Source: Flavobacteriaceae bacterium (GTDB lineage: Bacteria; Bacteroidota; Bacteroidia; Flavobacteriales; Flavobacteriaceae). From it: a stretch of 6,503 bases of DNA. The stretch spans positions 1 through 6,503 of the forward strand of contig JAQWFV010000019.1 in the NCBI GenBank assembly GCA_029238555.1, in the 5' to 3' direction. Shown here piece by piece: positions 1 to 6,260 of this stretch; within the stretch, counting starts at the first letter, position 1, and the number at the start of each line of letters is the position of its first letter. The translations under genes and the position numbers were made by a program. The notes beneath the pieces were generated by a model. The model did no database searches. It had not been told where the DNA came from and was given only the letters and a program-made list of their open reading frames with translations.

Positions 1-23
1 GTAACGATATCTGCTTTTGTCAT
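1..23 (-). CDS. HU/IHF-family DNA-binding protein, N-terminal fragment (partial at window edge)
   Basis: The start codon is the reverse complement of positions 21-23, and reading leftwards gives MTKADIV followed by an incomplete Thr codon before the window ends. MTKADIV is a very typical beginning of HU/IHF-type histone-like proteins in Flavobacteria, small basic dimers that bend DNA and compact the nucleoid. Seven codons cannot prove the family. The call therefore also rests on the position: an HU gene divergent from mutY is a recurring arrangement in this group, and a Bacteroidota -7 promoter element lies about 40 bp upstream of the start. Which HU paralogue this is cannot be told from the fragment. 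Confidence 0.7.
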
Positions 24-62
24 GTTGTATGATATATAATCTGTACTATTTTTTTCGGGTTG

Positions 63-70
63 CAAATATA
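63..70 (-). promoter_or_regulatory. Candidate Bacteroidota -7 promoter element for the HU-like gene
   Basis: Read on the minus strand this is TATATTTG, an exact match to the Bacteroidota consensus TAnnTTTG. Transcription would begin near position 55, leaving a leader of about 30 nt before the start codon at 23. No convincing TTG-type -33 element is present at the usual spacing, so the assignment rests on the -7 element and its position. Confidence 0.5.
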
Positions 71-125
71 TAAATTAAATTCAATCTTTTATTCTAATGG
101 ACTTAATTTTAAGTTAATAAAGGCC

Positions 126-133
126 TACTTTTG
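126..133 (+). promoter_or_regulatory. Candidate Bacteroidota -7 promoter element for mutY
   Basis: TACTTTTG matches the consensus TAnnTTTG exactly and lies 17 bp before the mutY ATG at 151. The predicted transcription start, near 140, leaves a leader of only about 10 nt. A clear -33 TTG is not visible. This would be the main promoter of the mutY-ssb-gldE-gldD cluster and diverges from the one serving the HU-like gene. Confidence 0.5.
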
Positions 134-150
134 ACATTCATTACGCCTTT

Positions 151-1203
151 ATGTCCTTTTCTCAGGAAATTATACACTGGTACCATGCAAATAAGCGATC
201 ACTTCCTTGGCGGGAAACGAAAGATCCATACTGTATTTGGCTTTCAGAAATTATACTGCAACAGACCCGAGTAGCGCAAGGGACTCCTTATTATCTTAAG
301 TTTATAGACACATTTCCTACGGTTTTTGATTTAGCAAATGCCTCTGAAGAAGCGGTACTAAAATTATGGCAAGGATTGGGGTATTACTCTAGGGCGCGAA
401 ACCTTCATACAGCAGCTAAATATGTCGCTTTTGAGTTAAATGGTGTTTTCCCTTCTACTTATAAGGAATTATTAGCCCTAAAAGGGGTGGGAGACTATAC
501 CGCCAGTGCTATTGCTTCTATTTGTTTTAACGCCCCAGAGGCAGTGCTCGACGGGAATGTTTACAGGGTGTTGTCGCGTTATTTTGGCATAGATGTACCC
601 GTAAATACCACAGAGGGTGCTCGATTGTTTAAAAGGATTGCAATGGATCAATTGGTTACGGCTCATCCGTCAGATTACAATCAGGGTATTATGGAGTTTG
701 GCGCTTTGCAATGCACGCCTAAGCTTACGGATTGTACCTCATGCCCTTTATTGCAAACATGTGTGGCCTATCAAACCCAAAAAGTAAGTTTGCTACCCGT
801 GAAATTGCCCAAACAAAAAGCGGTTAAAGTCTACCATTATTACTTTGTTCTGGTTGATCCTTCAGGGAATACAATTTATGAAAAAAGAGCTGGAAGAGGA
901 ATTTGGGAGGGACTGTATCAATTTCCTTTAATGACCTCTTCATCGCCTTTAGAAATTGAAGGGCTTTTGGCTTCTAGCGAAACAGGTTTAGATATTTCGT
1001 TGTTTGAAAACGCAAAACAGTTTGTATTTCACGACAGTTTTGTTGTTCACAAACTGACCCATAGGCATATTTATGCCACTTTTATTGTTGTAGAAACCCC
1101 CGTTACTTTGCAAGATAGCGTGCCTTTTGTGTCAATTGATGAATTTCCAACAGCAGTTTTGATTTCAGATTTTATAAATGCATTTAAAAATTCGTATTTT
1201 TGA
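151..1203 (+). CDS. mutY: A/G-specific adenine DNA glycosylase MutY
   Basis: MutY removes adenine mispaired with 8-oxoguanine during base-excision repair, preventing G:C to T:A mutations. The 350-residue length is normal. The catalytic domain has the motif SEIILQQTR with the conserved Glu at residue 33, a helix-hairpin-helix around LKGVGDYTASAI (110-121) with Tyr116 at the active-site position, and the catalytic Asp134 in LDGNV. Four cysteines at 188, 195, 198 and 204 have the C-x6-C-x2-C-x5-C spacing of the family's [4Fe-4S] cluster. Residues from about 225 form the NUDIX-like domain that recognises 8-oxoG, with IWEGLYQFPL (251-260) and LTHRH (302-306). The LTHRH segment has Thr where the family usually has Ser. 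The ATG at 151 gives the usual N-terminus (WYHANKRSLPWR follows closely) and sits just after a -7 element. It leads the plus-strand cluster; ssb follows after 18 bp. Confidence 0.97.
   Translation: MSFSQEIIHWYHANKRSLPWRETKDPYCIWLSEIILQQTRVAQGTPYYLKFIDTFPTVFDLANASEEAVLKLWQGLGYYSRARNLHTAAKYVAFELNGVFPSTYKELLALKGVGDYTASAIASICFNAPEAVLDGNVYRVLSRYFGIDVPVNTTEGARLFKRIAMDQLVTAHPSDYNQGIMEFGALQCTPKLTDCTSCPLLQTCVAYQTQKVSLLPVKLPKQKAVKVYHYYFVLVDPSGNTIYEKRAGRGIWEGLYQFPLMTSSSPLEIEGLLASSETGLDISLFENAKQFVFHDSFVVHKLTHRHIYATFIVVETPVTLQDSVPFVSIDEFPTAVLISDFINAFKNSYF
1195..1202 (+). promoter_or_regulatory. Candidate internal -7 promoter element for ssb
   Basis: TATTTTTG matches TAnnTTTG exactly and overlaps the last codons of mutY. 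It lies 19 bp upstream of the ssb ATG at 1222, close to the spacing seen at mutY. It would let ssb and the gld genes be transcribed independently of mutY. No -33 TTG is seen at the right distance, and the local A/T richness makes a chance match possible. Confidence 0.35.
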
Positions 1204-1221
1204 TACCATACCACAATAATT

Positions 1222-1686
1222 ATGAGCGGAACATTAAATAAAGTGATGTTAATAGGTCACCTAGGTGACGATGTCAAAATCCATTACTTCGAGGGAGGTA
1301 ATTGCATAGGGAGATTTCCTATCGCTACCAATGAAAGTTATACCAACAAACAGACTGGAGAAAAAGTGACCAATACGGATTGGCATAATATTGTGGTGCG
1401 TAACAAAGCAGCTGAGATCTGTGAAAAATACCTGAGCAAGGGCGATAAAGTATATGTAGAGGGTCGCCTGAAAAATAGGCAATGGCAAGCAGAAGATGGC
1501 ACTACAAAATACACCACAGAGGTTCATGTGCAGGACTTTACATTTCTTTCCACTAAATCAGATGGAGGCACCAGTCAGGGAGCACAAGCAATGAATTCAG
1601 GAGCTGTAGCTGCTGATCCTAATCCAGTGCATGCACCAAATATGGATTCAGCCCATTCTGACCCTTCAGACGACCTGCCATTTTAA
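1222..1686 (+). CDS. ssb: Single-stranded DNA-binding protein SSB
   Basis: SSB coats single-stranded DNA during replication, recombination and repair, and recruits partner proteins through its acidic tail. The 154-residue protein has an OB-fold in residues 1-110, beginning LNKVMLIGHLG, followed by a flexible Gly/Ala/Ser/Asn/Pro-rich linker (about 112-147). It ends in the canonical acidic tip DDLPF (150-154), the docking site for partner proteins. Of the residues known to stack on DNA in the E. coli protein, Trp54 and Trp88 fall at the same positions here. Position 40 is Tyr rather than Trp, and position 60 is Arg rather than Phe; as far as I recall both are ordinary in flavobacterial SSBs. 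The gene starts 18 bp after mutY, with an AT-rich leader and no Shine-Dalgarno. A possible promoter overlaps the mutY stop. The next gene, gldE, begins 19 bp after the ssb stop. Confidence 0.96.
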   Translation: MSGTLNKVMLIGHLGDDVKIHYFEGGNCIGRFPIATNESYTNKQTGEKVTNTDWHNIVVRNKAAEICEKYLSKGDKVYVEGRLKNRQWQAEDGTTKYTTEVHVQDFTFLSTKSDGGTSQGAQAMNSGAVAADPNPVHAPNMDSAHSDPSDDLPF

Positions 1687-1705
1687 ATCATTTAAACTGT
1701 AAAGA

Positions 1706-3040
1706 TTGGATCCTGACCCCCTTTTTTTAAGCAATTATTTACTCTCAATAGACCCCTCTTTTTTTTCCATTAAGATTGGTGTATTACTTTTTTTAATTTG
1801 TTGTTCTGCTTTAATTTCTGGGGCAGAAGTGGCTTTTTTTGGCCTTTCATCGACTGATTTATCCGAACTGGAAAAGGAGACTAATGCAAAGGCCGCTCTT
1901 GTAGTAAAGCTTTTAGATAAGCCTAAAAAATTATTAGCGACTATATTAATAGCGAACAATGCCATTAATATTGGGATCGTTTTACTCTTTAGTAATCTTG
2001 GATCGGTGTTTTTCTCATCGATTACGTATCGTTTATTTGGTTTTGTCTCTTTAAAATTTTTAACTGAAGTAGTCTTGGTGACTTTTTTGATCCTACTCTT
2101 CGGGGAGATTCTTCCTAAGGTGTATGCCAATAGGAATAGACGTTCTTTTGCGCAATTAATGGCGGTACCCTTAAAATTATTGGACCTGCTCTTTACGCCT
2201 CTGAGCATGCCAATGAGATGGATTAGTATTAGTTTGCACGATAAGCTGGGCAAGCAAAAATCTACCCTAAGTATAGATCATCTATCGCAGGCGTTAGAAT
2301 TAACCTCAGAAGGAGACACCACCAAAGAAGAGCAGAAAATTCTTGAAGGAATTGTCTCCTTTGGAAACACTGACACAAAGCAAGTCATGCGGCCAAGGAT
2401 AGACATTTTTGCCTTATCTGACCATCTAAAGTTTTCTGAGGTCTTAGAGTCTATAACCAGTCAGGGTTATTCAAGAATTCCGGTTTACAAAGATCATATG
2501 GATCAAATTATAGGGGTGTTGTATGTGAAAGATTTACTGCCTTATATAGATCGTAAGACCTTTAATTGGAATACTTTGGTGCGGCCAACTTACTTTGTTC
2601 CTGAAAATAAAAAACTAGATAACTTATTATTGGAATTTCAAGAAAAGAAAATGCACCTAGCAGTTGTAGTAGACGAGTTTGGAGGCACCTCTGGGATTGT
2701 TACTTTAGAGGATATTATTGAAGAAATAGTAGGAGATATTAGTGATGAATTTGACGACGAAGATTTAATTTACTCCAAATTAGACGCCTACAATTTTGTT
2801 TTTGAGGGCAAAACAACCTTAAAAGATTTCTACAGGGTTACAAAAATTGAGGACGACGCACTTTTTGAAAGCCACAAAGGGGAGTCAGAAACCATCGCGG
2901 GATTTGTGTTAGAGATTGCCCAAGGTTTTCCGAAAAGAGGCGCGAAAATTGTATTTAATGATTACGTTTTTAATGTGGAGAGCCTGGATAAAAAAAGGCT
3001 GCGTCAAATTAAGGTGACGCTCCCCCAAAAAGAGGTGTAA
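1706..3040 (+). CDS. gldE: GldE, gliding-associated CNNM/CBS-domain membrane protein (TTG start)
   Basis: GldE belongs to the CorC/HlyC (CNNM) family, an N-terminal membrane domain followed by paired CBS domains and a C-terminal CorC_HlyC domain. In Flavobacterium it is encoded directly upstream of gldD and linked to gliding motility; its biochemical role is not settled, though relatives are tied to divalent-cation transport. Here hydrophobic segments lie at about 22-45, 78-100, 118-137 and 150-170, including the family signature SGAEVAFF (38-45) and FGEILPK (132-138). CBS1 spans about 225-280 (VMRPR, YSRIPVY), CBS2 about 290-345 (VVDEFGGTSGIVTLEDIIEE), and the CorC_HlyC domain about 355-440. 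The start is TTG: an in-frame stop lies two codons upstream (1700-1702), and the next in-frame ATG is codon 152, beyond most of the membrane domain. The N-terminus MDPDP fits my memory of other GldE proteins. Several runs of 7-8 T occur early in the gene. Confidence 0.92.
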   Translation: MDPDPLFLSNYLLSIDPSFFSIKIGVLLFLICCSALISGAEVAFFGLSSTDLSELEKETNAKAALVVKLLDKPKKLLATILIANNAINIGIVLLFSNLGSVFFSSITYRLFGFVSLKFLTEVVLVTFLILLFGEILPKVYANRNRRSFAQLMAVPLKLLDLLFTPLSMPMRWISISLHDKLGKQKSTLSIDHLSQALELTSEGDTTKEEQKILEGIVSFGNTDTKQVMRPRIDIFALSDHLKFSEVLESITSQGYSRIPVYKDHMDQIIGVLYVKDLLPYIDRKTFNWNTLVRPTYFVPENKKLDNLLLEFQEKKMHLAVVVDEFGGTSGIVTLEDIIEEIVGDISDEFDDEDLIYSKLDAYNFVFEGKTTLKDFYRVTKIEDDALFESHKGESETIAGFVLEIAQGFPKRGAKIVFNDYVFNVESLDKKRLRQIKVTLPQKEV

Positions 3041-3053
3041 AAGAGAAACTATT

Positions 3054-3617
3054 GTGAGGTTTTTTTGTAAAAGTATGGTTTTGCTTATGGTATTTATTAT
3101 TGCTTCTTGCAGTAATGCGCCCATATATCCAAAACCCAAAGCTTTTTTATCCCTCTCTTATCAAAAAGCGCACTACAGCTTGTTTGAGAATGATTACTAC
3201 ACTTTACCTATTCCGTCTAAGGCCCAGATTTTAAATGAGACGTCTAAAAGTATAGAGCTGTTTTATCCTGAACTAAATGCCAGTGTGTATATTAACTACG
3301 CACCAGTAACTCCTTCTTTAGAAGAAATGGTTCGTGGAATTGAACAAAAACTCTCCGAGCACCAAATAAAAGCTACAGCTATTGTGGCGTATCCTTATGA
3401 AGAAGTTCGTGACTCAAAGGTTGGAGTGCTTTATGAAATTAAAGGGAATGCAGCTTCTGCAGCTCAGTTTTATGTTACAGACAAGAAGCGCCATTTTTTA
3501 AATGGAGCCTTGTATTTCAATATTAAACCCAATTATGATTCTATTTACCCTACAGCCCAATATATTATTAAGGATTTAAGGGAAATGATTTCTCAGGTGT
3601 CTTGGAAGACTCCATAG
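3054..3617 (+). CDS. gldD: GldD, gliding motility / type 9 secretion lipoprotein (GTG start)
   Basis: GldD is a lipoprotein required in Flavobacterium for gliding and for type 9 secretion; its molecular mechanism is not known. The 187-residue protein begins with a short lipoprotein signal peptide: Arg2 and Lys6, a hydrophobic stretch, then the lipobox IASC with acylated Cys19. Family hallmarks I recognise are PKPKAFLSL (26-34) just after the anchor, QFYVTD (138-143), and FNIKPNYDSIYP (155-166) near the C-terminus. The start is GTG. The internal ATG at 3075 would leave only 11 residues before the cysteine and remove the positive charges, so GTG is preferred. A purine-rich stretch (3041-3048) precedes it. 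It lies 13 bp after gldE, so co-transcription and possibly translational coupling are likely. It is the last plus-strand gene of the cluster and converges on the lipoprotein gene beyond it, with 19 bp between them and no clear terminator. Confidence 0.93.
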   Translation: MRFFCKSMVLLMVFIIASCSNAPIYPKPKAFLSLSYQKAHYSLFENDYYTLPIPSKAQILNETSKSIELFYPELNASVYINYAPVTPSLEEMVRGIEQKLSEHQIKATAIVAYPYEEVRDSKVGVLYEIKGNAASAAQFYVTDKKRHFLNGALYFNIKPNYDSIYPTAQYIIKDLREMISQVSWKTP

Positions 3618-3636
3618 AAGATGTGACTAGTTTGGT

Positions 3637-4083
3637 TTATTGTTTTGAAATCTGCTCCGCATATTGAATGCTTCCAATAATAGATGCCTCCATTTCGTTT
3701 ACTTTTATGGCTTCTTGCTCAAGAATTAACTGCTTTTCAGGACTCAAGGCTTTGCCTTTTAAGATTTCTTCTGCCGTGAAATTACTGCCAAAATCCTTCA
3801 TCCATGTCATCATTTTTTTATGGGCACTTTGAAGGCTGTCCACACCCTTGGAAAGCGTGTCCATTTTTAATGCTATATCTTCTGTAGGGCTTATTTCTAA
3901 AAGACTGTCCTTTTGCTGGTTGAGCACTTTAACTAATTTTCCAATGGTACCCATTTTTGGCATGACTGCGTCATGTACCGACATTACCTCTTTCATCAGT
4001 GAAGGGGTGTCTTTTTTCTCCTCTGTTTTACAAGCGTATAAGCCAATTAAAACAAGACTACAAAGGGCTATTTTTTTTATCAT
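3637..4083 (-). CDS. Small helical lipoprotein of unknown function (flavobacterial 'viral A-type inclusion protein'-like)
   Basis: This 148-residue protein starts with a clear lipoprotein signal: Lys3 and Lys4, a hydrophobic core, then the lipobox LYAC with Cys18 as the acylated residue. The mature part is highly charged and predicted mostly helical, with probable coiled-coil stretches around 27-62, 70-98 and 112-147. Two His/Met-containing segments stand out: MSVHDAVMPKMG (34-45) and AHKKMMTWMKDFG (87-99). I recall the same pattern from small flavobacterial lipoproteins that databases often label 'viral A-type inclusion protein', a name derived from coiled-coil similarity and not informative. 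No function can be assigned. Residues after the anchor (KTEEKKD) place two acidic residues at +4 and +5, as in the Bacteroidota lipoprotein surface-export signal. The gene appears monocistronic: a terminator lies directly upstream, and a -7 element sits 25 bp before its ATG. Confidence 0.85.
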   Translation of the reverse strand: MIKKIALCSLVLIGLYACKTEEKKDTPSLMKEVMSVHDAVMPKMGTIGKLVKVLNQQKDSLLEISPTEDIALKMDTLSKGVDSLQSAHKKMMTWMKDFGSNFTAEEILKGKALSPEKQLILEQEAIKVNEMEASIIGSIQYAEQISKQ

Positions 4084-4108
4084 TGGTAAGTGGGTTACAG
4101 ATCTAATA

Positions 4109-4116
4109 CAAAGGTA
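4109..4116 (-). promoter_or_regulatory. Candidate -7 promoter element for the small lipoprotein gene
   Basis: On the minus strand this reads TACCTTTG, an exact match to the Bacteroidota TAnnTTTG element. Transcription would begin near 4102, giving a leader of about 18 nt before the ATG at 4083. The first base of the element is also the last T of the upstream terminator's T-tract, so any -33 region would lie inside the terminator hairpin. Confidence 0.5.
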
Positions 4117-4148
4117 AAAAAAAACAGCGCCCTTAGGGCGCTGTTTTT
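4116..4148 (-). terminator. Intrinsic (Rho-independent) terminator of the M16 peptidase operon
   Basis: The core stem CAGCGCCC (4125-4132) pairs perfectly with GGGCGCTG (4136-4143) around a TTA loop. Five flanking A:T pairs extend it to 4120-4148. On the minus strand the stem is followed by nine T residues (4124 down to 4116), a textbook terminator about 40 bp after the M16 stop codon. On the plus strand it also has a T5 tail and could act bidirectionally against read-through. Confidence 0.93.
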
Positions 4149-4188
4149 AATATATCAATGCAATTTAACCCTGAAATTGGACTCTTTT

Positions 4189-6258
4189 TTAGTTGAAATC
4201 TTCAGCAGTTACGCCACTGTTTACTTCAATTTTTTCAATGGTAAATTCTATGAGTTGAGGTCCCATCATTTGTCCGAGGTAAAAAGGAAACATAATTCCA
4301 GAGGCTTCTTTGTAGTCGCCAAATTTCATAGTACTCTCAATGGTTTGTCCCATCATTTCTGTGGTGGTAATCTCTTGGATTTTTTGACCGCTGGTTACAT
4401 TGTAAAAAGCCACTCTATTATCAGACACCCTTACTTTGTAAGCGTTTTCACCATCTACTTTTTCTATTCCCTCAAGGGAAATAGCTTCTGGGTCTAAGTG
4501 TAGCTCGTAAAAAGGTTGTGCCTCGTCTTTAATCATTGCAGCTTGTTGGGGATTTAAATCCATTTTTTGCCCTTGCATCATGGCGTAGCCATTTTCTCCA
4601 TTAAATACTTGCTTGCTCATTGATCTTCCCATCATTTCAATGTTTTGCATGAATTGATTGTCTGATGTTCTGATCAATTGAAAATTTAATGCCATACCTT
4701 GAACTTCACCTGAAGCAAAAATAGAGACTGTTTTTACCTTTTCTAAGACAGCCCTTCCTCCAATAGCATCTAGGTAATTTTCAATAACACTTTGAGCAGT
4801 TACTCCAGCTGGAAGCTCCATTTTATATTCTGGCTTTTCTACTTGGTCTGCATTGGTGTTGAAATATTTCACAGGAAGTTTTTTTCCTTGGAAAGTCATT
4901 TTTTCCAAATTCTCCAAGACTTCTTTACCTTTTCCTGTTACGACCACTTGGGTATTTTCTGTGCTAAAATACTTTCCTGCAGCCTGTTGAACATCAGCCA
5001 CAGTAATGGCGTTAATGCGCTCTAAATAGGTTTTGTAAAAGTCTTTTGGTAACCCTTCTGTTTCAATATTTAATGCGTAATTAGCAATTGTGCTAGGTCT
5101 TTCCAGTGCCATGACAAAATTCCCCACATAAGTGGCTTTTGCAGCATCTAATTCTTTTTGGGTTACTGGCTCAGCCGTAATTTTTTGAATCTCTTCTAAT
5201 ATCTGTACCGCAGCTGAATCAGTCACAGCATTTCTAACACTGGCATACGCTCTAAACCTTGAAGGAACATATTTGCTGTTTCCAATGCTTGAATACGAGC
5301 CGTAAGTGTATGCTTTGTCTTCTCTCAAATTTTGAAATAATCTGGCAGAACCCCCACCACCTAATATTCTATTGGCCATTAAGGTTGGAAGGTAGTCTGG
5401 ATCTTTCATTTGAAGATTTACTACATTCTGAACACTCACTTCGGACTGAACTGCATTGGGCATGTCTATAAAGTTAATGGTCGCTTCGTTAGATGCTACA
5501 GGATTTTTCCAATTGGTCAATACTTGAGCGCCTTTCTCCCAAGAATTAAAATGCTTCTTCACTAATTTTTTAACCGCTTTTGTGTCTACATCACCAATGA
5601 TCACCAAATAAGCATTGTTTGGATTAAAGTAAGTTTGGTAGAATTTTTTAGCATCTTCAAGGCTTACTTTGTTCACGGTTTCTTCTGTAGCAAACTCTCC
5701 ATAAGGATGCTCTTTACCATAGGCAATGGCACTTTGAACCCTACCAGCCATAGCAGAAACATCTTTTTCTTGTGATTTTAAACCGGTCAGCAGTTTTTCT
5801 TTTTCTTTTTGAAATTCCTCTTCCGTAAAATTAGGATTAATGGCAGCGTCTGCCATAAGCTCTAATATCCTAGGAAAATATTTAGACAGTGAGCTGGCAA
5901 AAGCAGAAGACGCACCAAAATTTAAACTAGCGCCTAAAAAATCCACCTCTTCGTTAAAGGCATCTTTAGATATATTGGTACTTCCGTTACCTAATAGTCC
6001 AGCAGCTAAACTTGAAACGCCTGCTTTTTCTCCTTCTAAGCTCGGTGGATTATCTATGCTTAATTGAATAGATACCCTGGGTAATTTGTGGTTTTCTACC
6101 ACCATTACGGTCAATCCATTTTTAAGTTCAAAACGGGTGGGTTCCTCTAAATTGATTGTTGGGGCTGGTCCAGCCTCAGGCATTGTAGTTCTATCTATTT
6201 GTGCGTAAAGGCTCACAGTTGTAAGCGCAATGACTAAACTCAGTATAATTTTTTTCAT
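4189..6258 (-). CDS. M16-family (insulinase-like) peptidase subunit lacking the zinc motif, with a C-terminal possibly LolA-like domain
   Basis: The 689-residue protein begins with a Sec signal peptide (MKKIILSLVIALTT, likely cleavage after Ala19) and has no lipobox Cys, so it is probably periplasmic. Residues about 40-455 form the two halves of an M16B peptidase. The HxxEH zinc site should lie at 83-87 but reads SLAAG, so His, Glu and His are all absent and this chain should not bind catalytic zinc. The second half keeps the glycine-rich stretch and GGSARLFQNLRE (302-313) with Arg312 and Tyr319, the Arg/Tyr pair of the substrate-binding half. This division of labour is known for two-chain bacterial M16 proteases and mitochondrial processing peptidase. 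Residues about 488-689 form an extra domain beginning VIENYLDAIGG, which resembles LolA-like/outer-membrane-lipoprotein-sorting folds by eye only. It follows another M16 gene by 2 nt, implying coupled translation. Confidence 0.9.
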   Translation of the reverse strand: MKKIILSLVIALTTVSLYAQIDRTTMPEAGPAPTINLEEPTRFELKNGLTVMVVENHKLPRVSIQLSIDNPPSLEGEKAGVSSLAAGLLGNGSTNISKDAFNEEVDFLGASLNFGASSAFASSLSKYFPRILELMADAAINPNFTEEEFQKEKEKLLTGLKSQEKDVSAMAGRVQSAIAYGKEHPYGEFATEETVNKVSLEDAKKFYQTYFNPNNAYLVIIGDVDTKAVKKLVKKHFNSWEKGAQVLTNWKNPVASNEATINFIDMPNAVQSEVSVQNVVNLQMKDPDYLPTLMANRILGGGGSARLFQNLREDKAYTYGSYSSIGNSKYVPSRFRAYASVRNAVTDSAAVQILEEIQKITAEPVTQKELDAAKATYVGNFVMALERPSTIANYALNIETEGLPKDFYKTYLERINAITVADVQQAAGKYFSTENTQVVVTGKGKEVLENLEKMTFQGKKLPVKYFNTNADQVEKPEYKMELPAGVTAQSVIENYLDAIGGRAVLEKVKTVSIFASGEVQGMALNFQLIRTSDNQFMQNIEMMGRSMSKQVFNGENGYAMMQGQKMDLNPQQAAMIKDEAQPFYELHLDPEAISLEGIEKVDGENAYKVRVSDNRVAFYNVTSGQKIQEITTTEMMGQTIESTMKFGDYKEASGIMFPFYLGQMMGPQLIEFTIEKIEVNSGVTAEDFN

Positions 6259-6260
6259 AA

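Noticed and set aside
1735..2253. 172-codon open frame antisense to gldE
   Set aside because: It lies wholly inside gldE on the opposite strand. It is low in complexity (many Lys/Ser from antisense Phe/Leu codons), has no recognisable domain and no promoter. It is a shadow of the AT-rich membrane gene.
3596..3613. Imperfect hairpin at the 3' end of gldD, considered as a terminator
   Set aside because: The stem is seven pairs with one T-T mismatch and a four-base loop, lies within the coding region, and is not followed by a T-run. There is no convincing terminator between gldD and the convergent lipoprotein gene.
3848..4117. 89-codon plus-strand open frame antisense to the small lipoprotein gene
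   Set aside because: The minus-strand product has a clear lipoprotein signal and family resemblance; this frame has neither and is its shadow.
4090..4497. 135-codon plus-strand open frame across the terminator and the 3' end of the M16 gene
   Set aside because: It runs through the intrinsic terminator hairpin and antisense to the M16 gene, with no family resemblance and no start context.
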